A stretch of DNA of 64,000 bases. Source: an uncultured Myxococcales bacterium. Its GTDB lineage: Bacteria > Myxococcota > Myxococcia > Myxococcales > Myxococcaceae. The DNA is taken from contig CALJKW010000016.1 in assembly GCA_937980205.1 (NCBI GenBank), forward strand, positions 186,001 through 250,000, given 5' to 3'. The notes under the pieces are model-generated. The model saw only the letters and a program-made list of their open reading frames with translations. It ran no database searches and was not told where the DNA came from. Of the stretch, positions 55,485 to 63,984 are shown one piece after another (position 1 is the stretch's first letter; every line of letters starts with the position of its first letter). The translations under genes and the position numbers were made by a program.

Positions 55485-56495
55485 ATGCCTACGAAAATTG
55501 CCATCAACGGTTTCGGCCGTATCGGTCGCTGTGTGCTCCGCGCCGCGCTCTCCCGCAAGGAGACGGACCTCGAGATCGTCGCCATCAACGACCTCGACAA
55601 GCCGGCGTCGCTCGCGCACCTCTTCAAGTACGACTCGGTTCACCGTGCATGGCCGGGCGAGGTGAAGACGTCCGAGAAGGGCTTCGTGATCGACGGCAAG
55701 GAGATCCGCGTCACGGCCGAGAAGGACCCGGCGAAGCTGCCGTGGAAGGAGCTCGGCGTCGACATGGTGCTCGAGTCGACCGGCCGCTTCACCGACCGTG
55801 AGAAGGCGCAGGCGCACCTCACCGCGGGGGCGAAGAAGGTGATCCTCTCGGCGCCCGGCAAGAAGGGCATGGACGGCACGTTCGCGTTCGGCATCAACCA
55901 CGAGCAGTACGACAACGCGAAGCACCACGTGATCTCGAACGCGTCGTGCACGAGCAACTGCCTCGCTCCGGTGGCGAAGGTGCTGGACGAGACGTTCGGC
56001 ATCGAGCGCGGCCTGATGACGACGATTCACAGCTACACCAACGATCAGCGCATCCTCGATCTCGTGCACGACGACCTGCGTCGCGCGCGCGCGGCGGCGC
56101 TGTCGATGATCCCCGCGTCGACCGGCGCGGCGAAGGCGATCGGCGAGGTGCTGCCCAGCCTGAAGGGCAAGCTGACGGGCATGGCGGTGCGCGTGCCGAC
56201 CCCGAACGTGTCGCTCGTCGACCTGACGGTGAACCTGAAGAAGACGGCGACCGTCGAGGAGATCAACGCGGCGTTCAAGAAGGCCGCCGACGGCGCGCTC
56301 AAGGGCGTGCTGCAGTACTCGGAAGAGCAGACGGTCTCGATCGACTACAACGGCAACCCGCACTCCGCGATCCTCGACGCGACGAACACGATGGTCATCG
56401 ACAACATGGCCAAGGTGCTCGCCTGGTACGACAACGAGTGGGGCTACTCGAACCGCTGCGTCGACATCATGAAGTACATGGCGGCGAAGCTCTGA
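55485..56495 (+). CDS. gap: Glyceraldehyde-3-phosphate dehydrogenase
   Basis: 336 residues from the ATG at 55485, with AAGGAG 6 bases upstream. NAD-binding start KIAINGFGRIGRCVL, active-site Cys in SNASCTSNCLAP, the TTIHSYTNDQ loop and the C-terminal WYDNEWGYSNRCVD. It catalyses the NAD-dependent oxidative phosphorylation step of glycolysis. First of the gap - pgk - tpiA - secG cluster, 10 bp after the amidase stop. Confidence 0.98.
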   Translation: MPTKIAINGFGRIGRCVLRAALSRKETDLEIVAINDLDKPASLAHLFKYDSVHRAWPGEVKTSEKGFVIDGKEIRVTAEKDPAKLPWKELGVDMVLESTGRFTDREKAQAHLTAGAKKVILSAPGKKGMDGTFAFGINHEQYDNAKHHVISNASCTSNCLAPVAKVLDETFGIERGLMTTIHSYTNDQRILDLVHDDLRRARAAALSMIPASTGAAKAIGEVLPSLKGKLTGMAVRVPTPNVSLVDLTVNLKKTATVEEINAAFKKAADGALKGVLQYSEEQTVSIDYNGNPHSAILDATNTMVIDNMAKVLAWYDNEWGYSNRCVDIMKYMAAKL

Positions 56496-56511
56496 GAGCG
56501 GGGGGCTTCAC

Positions 56512-57702
56512 ATGGCCATCAAGTACGTCGACCAGCTGCAGCTGACCGGGAAGCGCACGTTCATTCGCGTCGACTTCAACGTCCCGCTCGATGACGCGCG
56601 CAAAGTCACCGACGACACGCGCATCCGCGAGGCGCTGCCCACGATTCAGCTCGCGCTGAAGATGGGCGCGCGCGTGATCCTGGCGTCGCACCTCGGGCGT
56701 CCGAAGGGCGCTGACCCGAAGCTCTCGCTCGAGCCGGCCTCGGCGCGGCTCGCCGAGCTGCTCGGCAAGGAGCACGAGGTCGTGCAGGCCGACGACTGCG
56801 TGGGCGACGCGGTGGTGAAGACCGCGAAGGACTTGAAGCCCGGGCAGGTGCTGATGCTCGAGAACCTGCGCTTCCACAAGGAAGAGGAAGGCAACGACGA
56901 GGCGTTCGCCAAGGCGCTCGCGTCGCTGGCCGACGTGTACGTGAACGACGCGTTCGGCACGGCGCACCGCGCGCACGCGTCGACCGCGGGCATGGTGCCC
57001 TTCGTGAAGGAGAAGGCCGCCGGCCTGCTCATCAAGAAGGAGCTCGAGAACCTCGGCCGCGTGCTGAAGAACCCCGAGAAGCCGTTCGTGGCGGTGCTCG
57101 GCGGCGCCAAGGTGTCCGACAAGATCAAGGTGATCGAGTCGCTCTTGCCGAAGGTGAACGCGCTGCTCATCGGCGGCGCGATGGCGTACACGTTCCTCAA
57201 GTCGATGGGCGTGAAGGTCGGCAAGAGCCGCGTCGAGGACGACAAGCTCCAGCTGGCGACGAAGCTGCTCGAGTCGGCGAAGCGCATGGGCGTCGACCTG
57301 GTGCTGCCGGTCGATCACGTGTGCGGGACGTCGCCGGACGAGAAGAGCGACGCGCGCGACGTCGACGTGCAGGACATTCCCGACGACCTGATGGGCCTCG
57401 ACATCGGCCGCAAGACGCGCCAGCTGTACCACCAGCACGTCTCGTCGGCGCGCACGGTGCTGTGGAACGGGCCGATGGGCCTGTTCGAGGTGTCGAAGTT
57501 CGCGGAGGGCACGCGCATCGTCGCCGAAGCGATGGCGGCGAACACGCGTGCTCAGACGGTGGTCGGCGGCGGAGACAGCGCCGCGGCGGTGAACGAGTTC
57601 AAGGTCGCGGACAAGATGACGCACGTCTCGACCGGCGGCGGCGCCTCGCTCGAGTTCCTCGAAGGCAAAGAGCTGCCCGGCATCAAGGCCCTGGAGGGGT
57701 GA
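56512..57702 (+). CDS. pgk: Phosphoglycerate kinase
   Basis: 396 residues, normal length. The family signature RTFIRVDFNVPLDD opens the protein; HLGRPKG, LENLRFHKEEEGND, the NDAFGTAHRAHAST segment and GGGDSAAAVNEF near the nucleotide site follow. It produces ATP from 1,3-bisphosphoglycerate. GGGGGG precedes the ATG. The stop overlaps the tpiA ATG by one base (TGATG). Confidence 0.98.
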   Translation: MAIKYVDQLQLTGKRTFIRVDFNVPLDDARKVTDDTRIREALPTIQLALKMGARVILASHLGRPKGADPKLSLEPASARLAELLGKEHEVVQADDCVGDAVVKTAKDLKPGQVLMLENLRFHKEEEGNDEAFAKALASLADVYVNDAFGTAHRAHASTAGMVPFVKEKAAGLLIKKELENLGRVLKNPEKPFVAVLGGAKVSDKIKVIESLLPKVNALLIGGAMAYTFLKSMGVKVGKSRVEDDKLQLATKLLESAKRMGVDLVLPVDHVCGTSPDEKSDARDVDVQDIPDDLMGLDIGRKTRQLYHQHVSSARTVLWNGPMGLFEVSKFAEGTRIVAEAMAANTRAQTVVGGGDSAAAVNEFKVADKMTHVSTGGGASLEFLEGKELPGIKALEG

Positions 57703-58463
57703 TGAGCAGACGTTGCTTCGTGTGCGGCAACTGGAAGATGAACAAGACCGCCACGGAGACCGCGGCGCTGTTGCGCGACTTGCGCGGCGCGGTCTCGATG
57801 GTGAGGGACCGGGTGGAGATCGCGGTGGCTCCGCCGTTCACGGCGCTGGATCGGGCGGCCAAGGCGCTCGAGGGCTCGAACATCGCGCTCGCGGCGCAGA
57901 ACTGCCATGCCGAGGCTTCGGGCGCGTTCACCGGCGAGGTGTCGGCGGACATGCTGAAGGACCTCGGGGTGCAGTACGTGATCCTGGGGCACTCCGAGCG
58001 GCGGCAGCTGTTCGGTGAGACCGACGACGGCGTGAACAAGAAGGTCGGCGCGGTGCTGAAGGCGGGCATGCTGCCGATCGTCTGCGTCGGAGAGACGCTG
58101 CAGGAGCGCGAGGCGGGCCGCACGCTCGACGTGGTGTCGACGCAGGTGCGCGGGTCGCTGAAGGGCTTCTCGGCGGCCGACGGCGCGCGCTTCGTCGTCG
58201 CGTACGAGCCGGTGTGGGCGATCGGCACGGGGAAGACGGCGACGTCGCGGCAGGCGCAGGAGGTTCACGCGCACATCCGCGGGCTGCTCACCGAGCTGTG
58301 GGGCGGAGATGCCGCCGGCCAGGTGCGCATTCAGTACGGCGGCAGCGTGAAGCCGGACAACGCGGGCGAGCTGCTCGGCCAGGCCGACATCGACGGGGCG
58401 CTGGTCGGCGGGGCTTCGCTGAAGGTGGCCGACTTCTCCGCCATCGTGAAGGCGAAGAATTGA
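57702..58463 (+). CDS. tpiA: Triosephosphate isomerase
   Basis: 253 residues. Catalytic residues are the Lys in GNWKMNKT, the His in ILGHSERR and the Glu in VAYEPVWAIGTG; the phosphate loop YGGSVKPDN and the DGALVGGASL end are present. It interconverts dihydroxyacetone phosphate and glyceraldehyde 3-phosphate. Overlaps pgk by one base, so translation is coupled. Confidence 0.98.
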   Translation: MSRRCFVCGNWKMNKTATETAALLRDLRGAVSMVRDRVEIAVAPPFTALDRAAKALEGSNIALAAQNCHAEASGAFTGEVSADMLKDLGVQYVILGHSERRQLFGETDDGVNKKVGAVLKAGMLPIVCVGETLQEREAGRTLDVVSTQVRGSLKGFSAADGARFVVAYEPVWAIGTGKTATSRQAQEVHAHIRGLLTELWGGDAAGQVRIQYGGSVKPDNAGELLGQADIDGALVGGASLKVADFSAIVKAKN

Positions 58464-58510
58464 GCGTGTTGCAGTGTTACGGGGCGTGTGCTTAAGGAGC
58501 GCCCCTCGTC

Positions 58511-59005
58511 ATGATCTATTTCGTCTCTGCCGTTCACGTGCTGCTCTGCGTGTTCATGATCTTCGTGATCCTTCTCCAGCCGGGGAAGGACGCGGGCATG
58601 GGCGCGGCGCTCGGCGGTGGTGCAGCGACGTCGGCCTTCGGTGGCCGCGGCGCGGTGACGTTCCTCGGCAAGGTCACGGCGGTCTGCGCGATCGCGTACT
58701 TCATGACGTCGCTGGGTCTGTCGTTCGTCGGCCTGAAGTCGTCGGTCGCTGACTCGATCGTCGATGAGGCTGCGACGACGGCGCCGGCGGCGCCGGCTCC
58801 GGGCAGCCCGACGGCTCCGGGCGAGACTGCGCCTTCGACGCCGACGCCGAACGACGGGACGCCGACCAAGGCGGCCGAGGGTTCCGAGAAGCCGGCGGAA
58901 GGCTCTGCCACGCCCGCCGCGGTCGAGAAGCAGTCAGAAAATCCCGGCACGCCCGTACCTGCAGTGCCGGAGAAAAAGGTTACTGGCACCGAAGCCGGGC
59001 CTTGA
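58511..59005 (+). CDS. secG: Preprotein translocase subunit SecG
   Basis: 164 residues. The SecG fold is residues 1-78: a transmembrane helix (VLLCVFMIFVILLQPGKDAG), the GMGAALGGGAATSAFGGRG loop and a second helix. The C-terminal ~85 residues are Pro/Thr/Ala-rich and probably disordered. SecG assists SecYE in export. The gene follows tpiA by 47 bp and precedes tRNA-Leu, a placement common in proteobacteria. Confidence 0.93.
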   Translation: MIYFVSAVHVLLCVFMIFVILLQPGKDAGMGAALGGGAATSAFGGRGAVTFLGKVTAVCAIAYFMTSLGLSFVGLKSSVADSIVDEAATTAPAAPAPGSPTAPGETAPSTPTPNDGTPTKAAEGSEKPAEGSATPAAVEKQSENPGTPVPAVPEKKVTGTEAGP

Positions 59006-59037
59006 GGTAGTTGGCAGTCCGCAGTTCGCAGCAAAAA

Positions 59038-59119
59038 GCCCAGGTGGTGGAACTGGTAGACACACCATCTTGAGGGGGTGGCGCCGCAAGGCGTGCGAGT
59101 TCGAATCTCGCCCTGGGCA
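59038..59119 (+). tRNA. tRNA-Leu (GAG)
   Basis: Acceptor GCCCAGG/CCTGGGC pairs fully with discriminator A. Anticodon stem CCATC/GGTGG with loop TTGAGGG gives anticodon GAG (59072-59074). A short class II variable arm and T arm GCGAG-TTCGAAT-CTCGC are present. CCA is not encoded. Confidence 0.95.
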
Positions 59120-59224
59120 CTTTGGGTCTCCGCTGTCGCGCTCGGTCGGTTGGAGTGCTGACACCGTCGACCACCGCGGAGGGGCCGCGAAGGCCAACGA
59201 CGGTCCGCCGTGCCAGCGAGTGGC

Positions 59225-59334
59225 CTCGCCCCGGCTCGCGGGCGCGGAGCGAGGAAGAGTGGCTCAGCTTCAGGGCCTGCTTCGCTCCAGCTCGCGCGCG
59301 GCCTGGTGACGCGGCTGTCGAGGGAACGGCGGTT
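59225..59334 (+). repeat. Intergenic repeat, copy C
   Basis: Same cores as at 17583-17957: CTCGCCCC at the start, GAAGAGTGGCTCAGCT at 59254-59269 and GGGAACGGCGGTT ending at 59334, 68 bp apart. GGAGCGA and TTCGCTCC can form a stem around the first core. It follows tRNA-Leu by about 105 bp in the same orientation. Confidence 0.85.
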
Positions 59335-59704
59335 TTCCCCGTCCGCTTCACCGAGCTCTGTCGCGTAGACAAGGCCGTTCGCTGTCGCGGAGATCATTCG
59401 CTCCGGGACGACGTCGCCGTCGACACGCGTGTTCGTTCTCCCTGCTCGCGAGCGCGGAGGCCTTGGGGGGGTATCCGGCTTGTTGGTTTTTTCGGGCGAT
59501 ACCCGCCGAAATTCGGCGGGTATCTCGGATCGTTTCCAAGCAGCCTGGGACCCCCCACGCCTCGCACGCCCGTGGCTGCATCGCCGCGCGTGGGAAGCTC
59601 TCCGGCTGAGAGGAAAATCCGCTGCTCCTTCTATAGCCGGGTCAGCCCCCTGCGCCGAGACGGCTGCGCGAAAGCGCCTCAACAGCCAGGGCCACCAAAG
59701 CCAG
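59335..59704. other. Gap between convergent tRNA-Leu and tRNA-Gln
   Basis: No convincing gene. It holds a TTTTTT run near 59487, a 27-bp palindrome (59498-59524), and near 59647-59692 two short stretches (CCCCTGCGCC and TCAACAGCCAGGGC) that match the flank of repeat copy B (17812-17876). It therefore resembles the 17583-17957 gap in layout. Confidence 0.5.
59498..59524. repeat. 27-bp perfect palindrome
   Basis: GATACCCGCCGAA (59498-59510) and TTCGGCGGGTATC (59512-59524) are perfect 13-bp arms around a single A. It occupies the centre of the gap between convergent tRNA-Leu and tRNA-Gln, just after a TTTTTT run. Confidence 0.9.
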
Positions 59705-59778
59705 CAGCGCGGGCTGGAGTCGAACCAGCCTGATGCGGATTCAAAGTCCGCCGCCTGGAGCCGCTCGGCCACCGCGCC
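59705..59778 (-). tRNA. tRNA-Gln (TTG)
   Basis: Read on the minus strand: acceptor GGCGCGG/CCGCGCT (one G-T pair), D arm GCC/GGC, anticodon arm GCGGA-CTTTGAA-TCCGC giving anticodon TTG, 5-base variable loop ATCAG and T arm GCTGG-TTCGACT-CCAGC. Discriminator G as usual for tRNA-Gln. CCA is not encoded. Confidence 0.93.
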
Positions 59779-59886
59779 GCCGTGCTCGACGCGCGCTCGG
59801 AGGCCGACTGACCTCGACGTCCTTTGGTGCGGTTGTGCGCGCATGAAGCTTGCTCGCCGGAGCAGTACACTCTCGGAGGGACTGAC

Positions 59887-60354
59887 ATGGCCGCATCGCT
59901 CGATGACGTTGTCTCAGAGCTCAAGAATCTTCGCGCCGATCTCAACGATGGGTTTGGGGCCCTCCGCACGGAGATGAAGCAGGAGCTTGGGGCGGTTCGC
60001 ACGGAGATGAAGCAGGAGCTTGGGGCGGTTCGCACGGAGATGAAGCAGGAGCTCGGTGCGGTGCGGACGGAGACGACGCAACAGCTCGTGTCGGTCCGTG
60101 GCGACGTGAAGTCCGGGTTTGCTTCGGTGCGGGTCGAGCTGAAAGAGCATTTCGAAATGCTGCACGCAGACCTCACCGTGCTGGCGGAGCGCGTCACAGA
60201 CCTGGAGTCGACGACGACGACGATGAGCTCAATCGTCGACGTGTTGCGTTCGCTGGAAGAGAGCTCGCGCGCGATGGCGGACGGCCTGCTGAAGCTCACC
60301 GGTGACCACGAAGGGCGTCTGCAGAACGTCGAGCGCATTCTCGGCGTGCGCTGA
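59887..60354 (+). CDS. Coiled-coil protein with 11-residue repeats
   Basis: 155 residues, ATG after GGAGGG. Almost the whole protein is predicted coiled coil. From about 27 onward an 11-residue unit recurs: RTEMKQELGAV three times, then RTETTQQLVSV, RGDVKSGFASV and RVELKEHFEML. Such hendecad repeats form right-handed coils, as in apolipoprotein- or S-layer-linked proteins. No signal peptide. The end overlaps the convergent MYXO-CTERM gene by about 59 bp. Function unknown. Confidence 0.75.
   Translation: MAASLDDVVSELKNLRADLNDGFGALRTEMKQELGAVRTEMKQELGAVRTEMKQELGAVRTETTQQLVSVRGDVKSGFASVRVELKEHFEMLHADLTVLAERVTDLESTTTTMSSIVDVLRSLEESSRAMADGLLKLTGDHEGRLQNVERILGVR
59965..60063 (+). repeat. Three near-perfect 33-bp tandem repeats (coding)
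   Basis: Units 59965-59997, 59998-60030 and 60031-60063 each encode RTEMKQELGAV; the first two are identical and the third has a few silent changes near its end. A diverged fourth unit follows. Recent duplication is likely, and repeat number may vary between strains. Confidence 0.95.
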
Positions 60355-61666
60355 GCAGGCAGAGCGCTGCAAGCGCCGCGAGCGCTGACAGCGAGCTCTG
60401 CGAACAGCCGCAGGTCGCCGTCGCGCCGGGGTGAGGCTCCGCGTCGACCACGCCATTCGTTCCGGCGTCGATGCCCGGTTGGACTCCAGCATCCGGCACG
60501 ACACCGGCGTCCGAGTGGCCTGCATCCGGCACTCCGGCATCCACGACGAGCAGCCGCGTCCCCGTCACCAGCCGCTGCCCCGTCAGGTTCGCGAACGCCG
60601 TCGAGGTCACGCCGAAGAACTCAGCCTCGTCGGGCCGCGCAGCGATCCGTGGGTTGAAGTTGCCGGCCTGAACCATCGGCCCCCACAACAGCCCCGGCGC
60701 GTTCAACGGCCGCCCCTCGGCGTCGAGCTCGACGGCGACGTCCTGCTCCGTCGCGTGGGTCACGACGGCGAAGGTGCCGGACACCGGGCTCCACGCGACG
60801 CTGTTGGCGTCGTACGAAGCGTAGGTCGTGCTCACCGTCTGCCGGGGCCCGACCGTTCCATCCGGCGACACGAGCCGCGCCTCGAGCGAGCGGGCTCCCG
60901 GCGTGGCGCGGTACCAGACGACCAGCCAGCGGCCCGCCGCAGCATCGAGCGCGACCTCCGGCACGTAGCCCGCGTTGATCGGCCCATCGAGCGGCAGCGG
61001 CGTGCCGACGAGCGCGCCGGCCTTCACCCGCTGCGCCCGCACGAAGCAGTCGTCATTGCCGACGCAGCCAGCGTACGCGACGAGGAAGCTGTCCGAAGCG
61101 GGGTCGTACGCCACGGAAGGGTCCCGCGCGTACGGCGCCGCAGAGTCGATGTCGATGACGCCGCCGACCTTCGCTCCCGCAGCAGACAGCCTCTGCGCCT
61201 GAATCTTCGTCGCGCTGTTCTGCCAGACGACGAGCCACTCGCCGTTGCCGTAGGCCACCGCCGCGCCCATCTCCCAGTTCGTCCCGTCCGGCGAGATGTC
61301 GAAGTCCGCGGTCCCCGCCGGCAGCAGCCGCCCGCGCACGCGCGTGAGCGTCGCGCTGACGCTCGCGTGCCAGGTGACGAGGAACGCGCCGCCTCCGAAC
61401 GCCACGCGCGGGCACTGCGCGTAGAACGCGTCGACGTTGACGCTGAACGCGGCGCCCGAAGCAGCTCCATCGAGCCCGAAGTACTGCCCCTGAATCTTCG
61501 AAGCGCCGCTGACCGCGAGCCACTGCGAAGCTCCGAAGGCGACGTCCGGCCAGCGCACCGGCATGGTGCCGCTGGCCGGCGGCGGAGACACCGGCGCTCC
61601 GGCGACCGACAGCTGCGCGTGGGCAGCGCCGGCCGCGAGGAGCATCACGGCCCCGAGGAACCTCAG
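60296..61666 (-). CDS. MYXO-CTERM surface protein of unknown function
   Basis: 456 residues if it starts at the CTG at 61666, which overlaps the previous stop as CTGA and gives a proper signal peptide (RFLGAVMLLAAGAAHA). An ATG at 61645 would leave a truncated signal. The body has several repeats of a WLVVW- or FLVTW-type motif, with NGEWLVVWQNSATKIQAQRL as an example, typical of a beta-propeller. It ends in DAG-rich linkers, then TCGCSQSSLSALAALAALCL, an Arg pair and 16 further residues. The MYXO-CTERM has an unusual tail after the Arg cluster. Confidence 0.75.
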   Translation of the reverse strand: MRFLGAVMLLAAGAAHAQLSVAGAPVSPPPASGTMPVRWPDVAFGASQWLAVSGASKIQGQYFGLDGAASGAAFSVNVDAFYAQCPRVAFGGGAFLVTWHASVSATLTRVRGRLLPAGTADFDISPDGTNWEMGAAVAYGNGEWLVVWQNSATKIQAQRLSAAGAKVGGVIDIDSAAPYARDPSVAYDPASDSFLVAYAGCVGNDDCFVRAQRVKAGALVGTPLPLDGPINAGYVPEVALDAAAGRWLVVWYRATPGARSLEARLVSPDGTVGPRQTVSTTYASYDANSVAWSPVSGTFAVVTHATEQDVAVELDAEGRPLNAPGLLWGPMVQAGNFNPRIAARPDEAEFFGVTSTAFANLTGQRLVTGTRLLVVDAGVPDAGHSDAGVVPDAGVQPGIDAGTNGVVDAEPHPGATATCGCSQSSLSALAALAALCLLSARRECARRSADALRGHR

Positions 61667-62436
61667 AACGCCTGCTCGACCTTCAGGTACTCGGATCGCA
61701 CGGCCTGCGGCTTCGAGCCGTTGATGCCGGTGTTCACCACGAACGTGTACTGCTTGTTCAGGTCGAGCTTCGACTCGGGGATCTCGAGCCGGTACGACTG
61801 CGTCTTCGTGCCCCAGTTGGTCGACGAGTCCTGCACCTTCGGGTTCGCGATCGTCGCGACCTTCTTGTTCGTGCCCTTCTCGTAGACCTCGATGCTCTTC
61901 ACCTGGAACTTGGGCGGCGCATCCGCGAAGCCGGTCCCGCTGACGTTGATCGACGCGATGGCGTTCTTCGGGCCGCCGCGGCCGGGGCCGGGCATGCGGT
62001 TGATCCACAGCGAGGCCTCGACGTTCGCGCTCGCTCCGTTGGCGGCGATCGACGTCGGGATCTTCGCGACGTCGACCTTCGGCGCGCCGCCGCCGCTCGA
62101 CGCCTTCTTCGCGATGCCGATCGTCACGTCCTTGCCCTGCTGCGCGATGACGCGCGCCTCGTAGCCCTTCGGCAGCGCGCGCTGCAGCTTCTTGAAGATC
62201 GTCGCGCCGGTGTCGCCGCGGCTCACCGAGAGCGACACCGACTTCTTGTCGAACCCGAGCTTCAGGAACGAGGCGACGATGCCGTTGTTCGTGCCGGTGC
62301 CGGAGATCTTGAACCCGAACGCAGTCGCCTGCGCCTTCAGGCCCGGATCGTTCTCCATCACGGAGACCTTGAGCAGGTCGGTGGTACGGCCAGCAACGGG
62401 AGCGCTTCCGACTTTTCCGACAGAGGCAGTGGTCAT
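61663..62436 (-). CDS. Hypothetical protein, beta-rich
   Basis: 257 residues from the ATG at 62436, with AGGAAG upstream. No signal peptide. The sequence is rich in short beta strands (VTIGIAKKASSGG, AIASINVSGTGFADAPPKFQ, SYRLEIPESKLDLNKQYTFV), possibly one or two immunoglobulin-like domains. I do not recognise a family. It starts 12 bp after the AGPS gene and is coupled to the MYXO-CTERM gene by the CTGA overlap, so the three may work together. Confidence 0.6.
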   Translation of the reverse strand: MTTASVGKVGSAPVAGRTTDLLKVSVMENDPGLKAQATAFGFKISGTGTNNGIVASFLKLGFDKKSVSLSVSRGDTGATIFKKLQRALPKGYEARVIAQQGKDVTIGIAKKASSGGGAPKVDVAKIPTSIAANGASANVEASLWINRMPGPGRGGPKNAIASINVSGTGFADAPPKFQVKSIEVYEKGTNKKVATIANPKVQDSSTNWGTKTQSYRLEIPESKLDLNKQYTFVVNTGINGSKPQAVRSEYLKVEQAF

Positions 62437-62448
62437 GGTGGCGACTTC

Positions 62449-63984
62449 CTAGATCAACACCCCGGGATTGAGAATTCCGGCCGGATCCAGCTCCCGCTTC
62501 ATCGCGGCGAGCGCGCGCGCGTAGGCCTCGGGTCGCTCGGTTCTCCAGCCGGGCAGGTGCACGCGCCCGACGGCGTGGTGGTGCGTCGCAGTTCCGCCGG
62601 CCTCGAGCAGCGTCTTCATCGCGACGTCCTTGAGCTCGGCCCACTGCTCGAGCTCTGCGCCGCGGCGGGCGCGGCCGACGAACGTGAAGTAGGGCGCCGG
62701 CCCGTCGGGGTAGACGTGCGTGAAGCGACACGAGACGAGGCCGCCGCCGCAGACGCGCTCGAGCGCCGCGGACATGGCACCCGTCACGCGCTGGTACAGC
62801 GACGGAAACGCCGCCCACGTGCACGCGGTCTCGAACGTGTCGGCGAGCACGCCGAGGCAGACGAGCGCGTCCTGCAGGTACGGGCCCTTCAAGAACGACG
62901 CGCGCCACGCCTCGCCGGCGGCCTTCTCGCGCGCGGCGCCGCCGTGGGCCGCGGCGATCGCGACGGCGCGCGCCAACCACGGCCCGACGTCGTGATCCGC
63001 CGACTCGAACGCGAGGACGAGGACGGAGGAGCCGTCGAAGGCGACTCCGTTCATCATCACCTCGTTGGCGTCGAGCAGCCGGCAGTTCGCCGGGTACAGC
63101 CCCGCCTGCGAGATCTCGCGCACCGCGGCGACGGCCGCGTCGAACGACTCGAAGTGCACCGAGGCGCCGGCGCGGAAGGTGGGCTTGAGCTGCACGCGCA
63201 TCCACGCCTCGGTGATGACTCCGAGCGAGCCCTCGCTGCCCAGCACGAGGCGCTCGGGCTGAGGGCCGGCCCCGGAGGCGGGCAGCCGGCGCGTCGCCCA
63301 CAGCCCGCGCGGCGTCACCATGCGCACCGCCTGCACGAGGTCGTCGATGTGCGTGTAGAGCGTGGCGAAGTGCCCGCCCGCGCGCGTGGCGATCCACCCG
63401 CCGAGCGTCGAGAACTCGAACGACTGCGGGAAGTGCCGCAGCGTGAAGCCCTTCGCCTGCAGCTGATCCTCCAGCGCGGGGCCGAAGACCCCGGCCTGGA
63501 TGCGCGCGGCCCGCGAGACGTCGTCGACCTCGAGCACGCGATCGAGGCGCCTCAAGTCCAGCGACACCGCCGCGCGGTGCGAGGGCCCCAGCCGCGGCTC
63601 GACGCCGCCGACGACGCTGGAGCCTCCGCCGAAGGGCGTCACCGACCACTGCTCGCGCTCGGCGATCTCGAGGACCAGCGAGAGCTCGCGCTCGTCGCGT
63701 GGGCTCGCGACGGCGTCGGGCGCGGCGGAGAAGTCGCCCCGAAAGCCGCGGATGCGATCGCAGTACGACTTGCCCCACGTGTGCGCCGCGCGCTCGGCGT
63801 CGGAGGCGGTGGCGAAGTCGCGCCAGGCCACGGGCAGCTCGGCGCGCACCGCGGGCAGCACGAGCTCGGTGGACGCGCGTTCAGGCGTCACCTCGCCGAC
63901 GAGCGGCATCACGCGCGCGGCGGTCTCTCCCAGATCCGGCAGCTGGTCCGCATGTCCCCATCCCCACAGGCTTCTTAGAGGCAT
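62449..63984 (-). CDS. agps: Alkyl-dihydroxyacetonephosphate synthase homologue
   Basis: 511 residues. FAD-linked oxidase of the vanillyl-alcohol-oxidase fold: PFGGGSSVVGG near the start of the FAD domain, HFPQSFEFSTLGGWIATRAG, LVLGSEGSLGVITEAWMR, and the active-site HHHAVGRVHLPGW at the end. These match AGPS, the ether-lipid enzyme that exchanges the acyl group of acyl-DHAP for a fatty alcohol. In myxobacteria ether lipids act in development. The usual flavin site seems complete. Only 16 bp of sequence remain beyond its start. Confidence 0.88.
   Translation of the reverse strand: MPLRSLWGWGHADQLPDLGETAARVMPLVGEVTPERASTELVLPAVRAELPVAWRDFATASDAERAAHTWGKSYCDRIRGFRGDFSAAPDAVASPRDERELSLVLEIAEREQWSVTPFGGGSSVVGGVEPRLGPSHRAAVSLDLRRLDRVLEVDDVSRAARIQAGVFGPALEDQLQAKGFTLRHFPQSFEFSTLGGWIATRAGGHFATLYTHIDDLVQAVRMVTPRGLWATRRLPASGAGPQPERLVLGSEGSLGVITEAWMRVQLKPTFRAGASVHFESFDAAVAAVREISQAGLYPANCRLLDANEVMMNGVAFDGSSVLVLAFESADHDVGPWLARAVAIAAAHGGAAREKAAGEAWRASFLKGPYLQDALVCLGVLADTFETACTWAAFPSLYQRVTGAMSAALERVCGGGLVSCRFTHVYPDGPAPYFTFVGRARRGAELEQWAELKDVAMKTLLEAGGTATHHHAVGRVHLPGWRTERPEAYARALAAMKRELDPAGILNPGVLI

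Noticed and set aside
59122..59733. A 203-residue frame over repeat copy C and the tRNA-Gln region
   Set aside because: It crosses the repeat, the palindrome and a tRNA gene and resembles no protein.
59965..60063. Direct repeats considered as a CRISPR-like array
   Set aside because: Units are contiguous without spacers and keep a reading frame; they encode an 11-residue protein repeat.
61667..63778. Long open reading upstream of the MYXO-CTERM gene in the same frame
   Set aside because: It overlaps the AGPS and unknown genes in another frame and has no domain.
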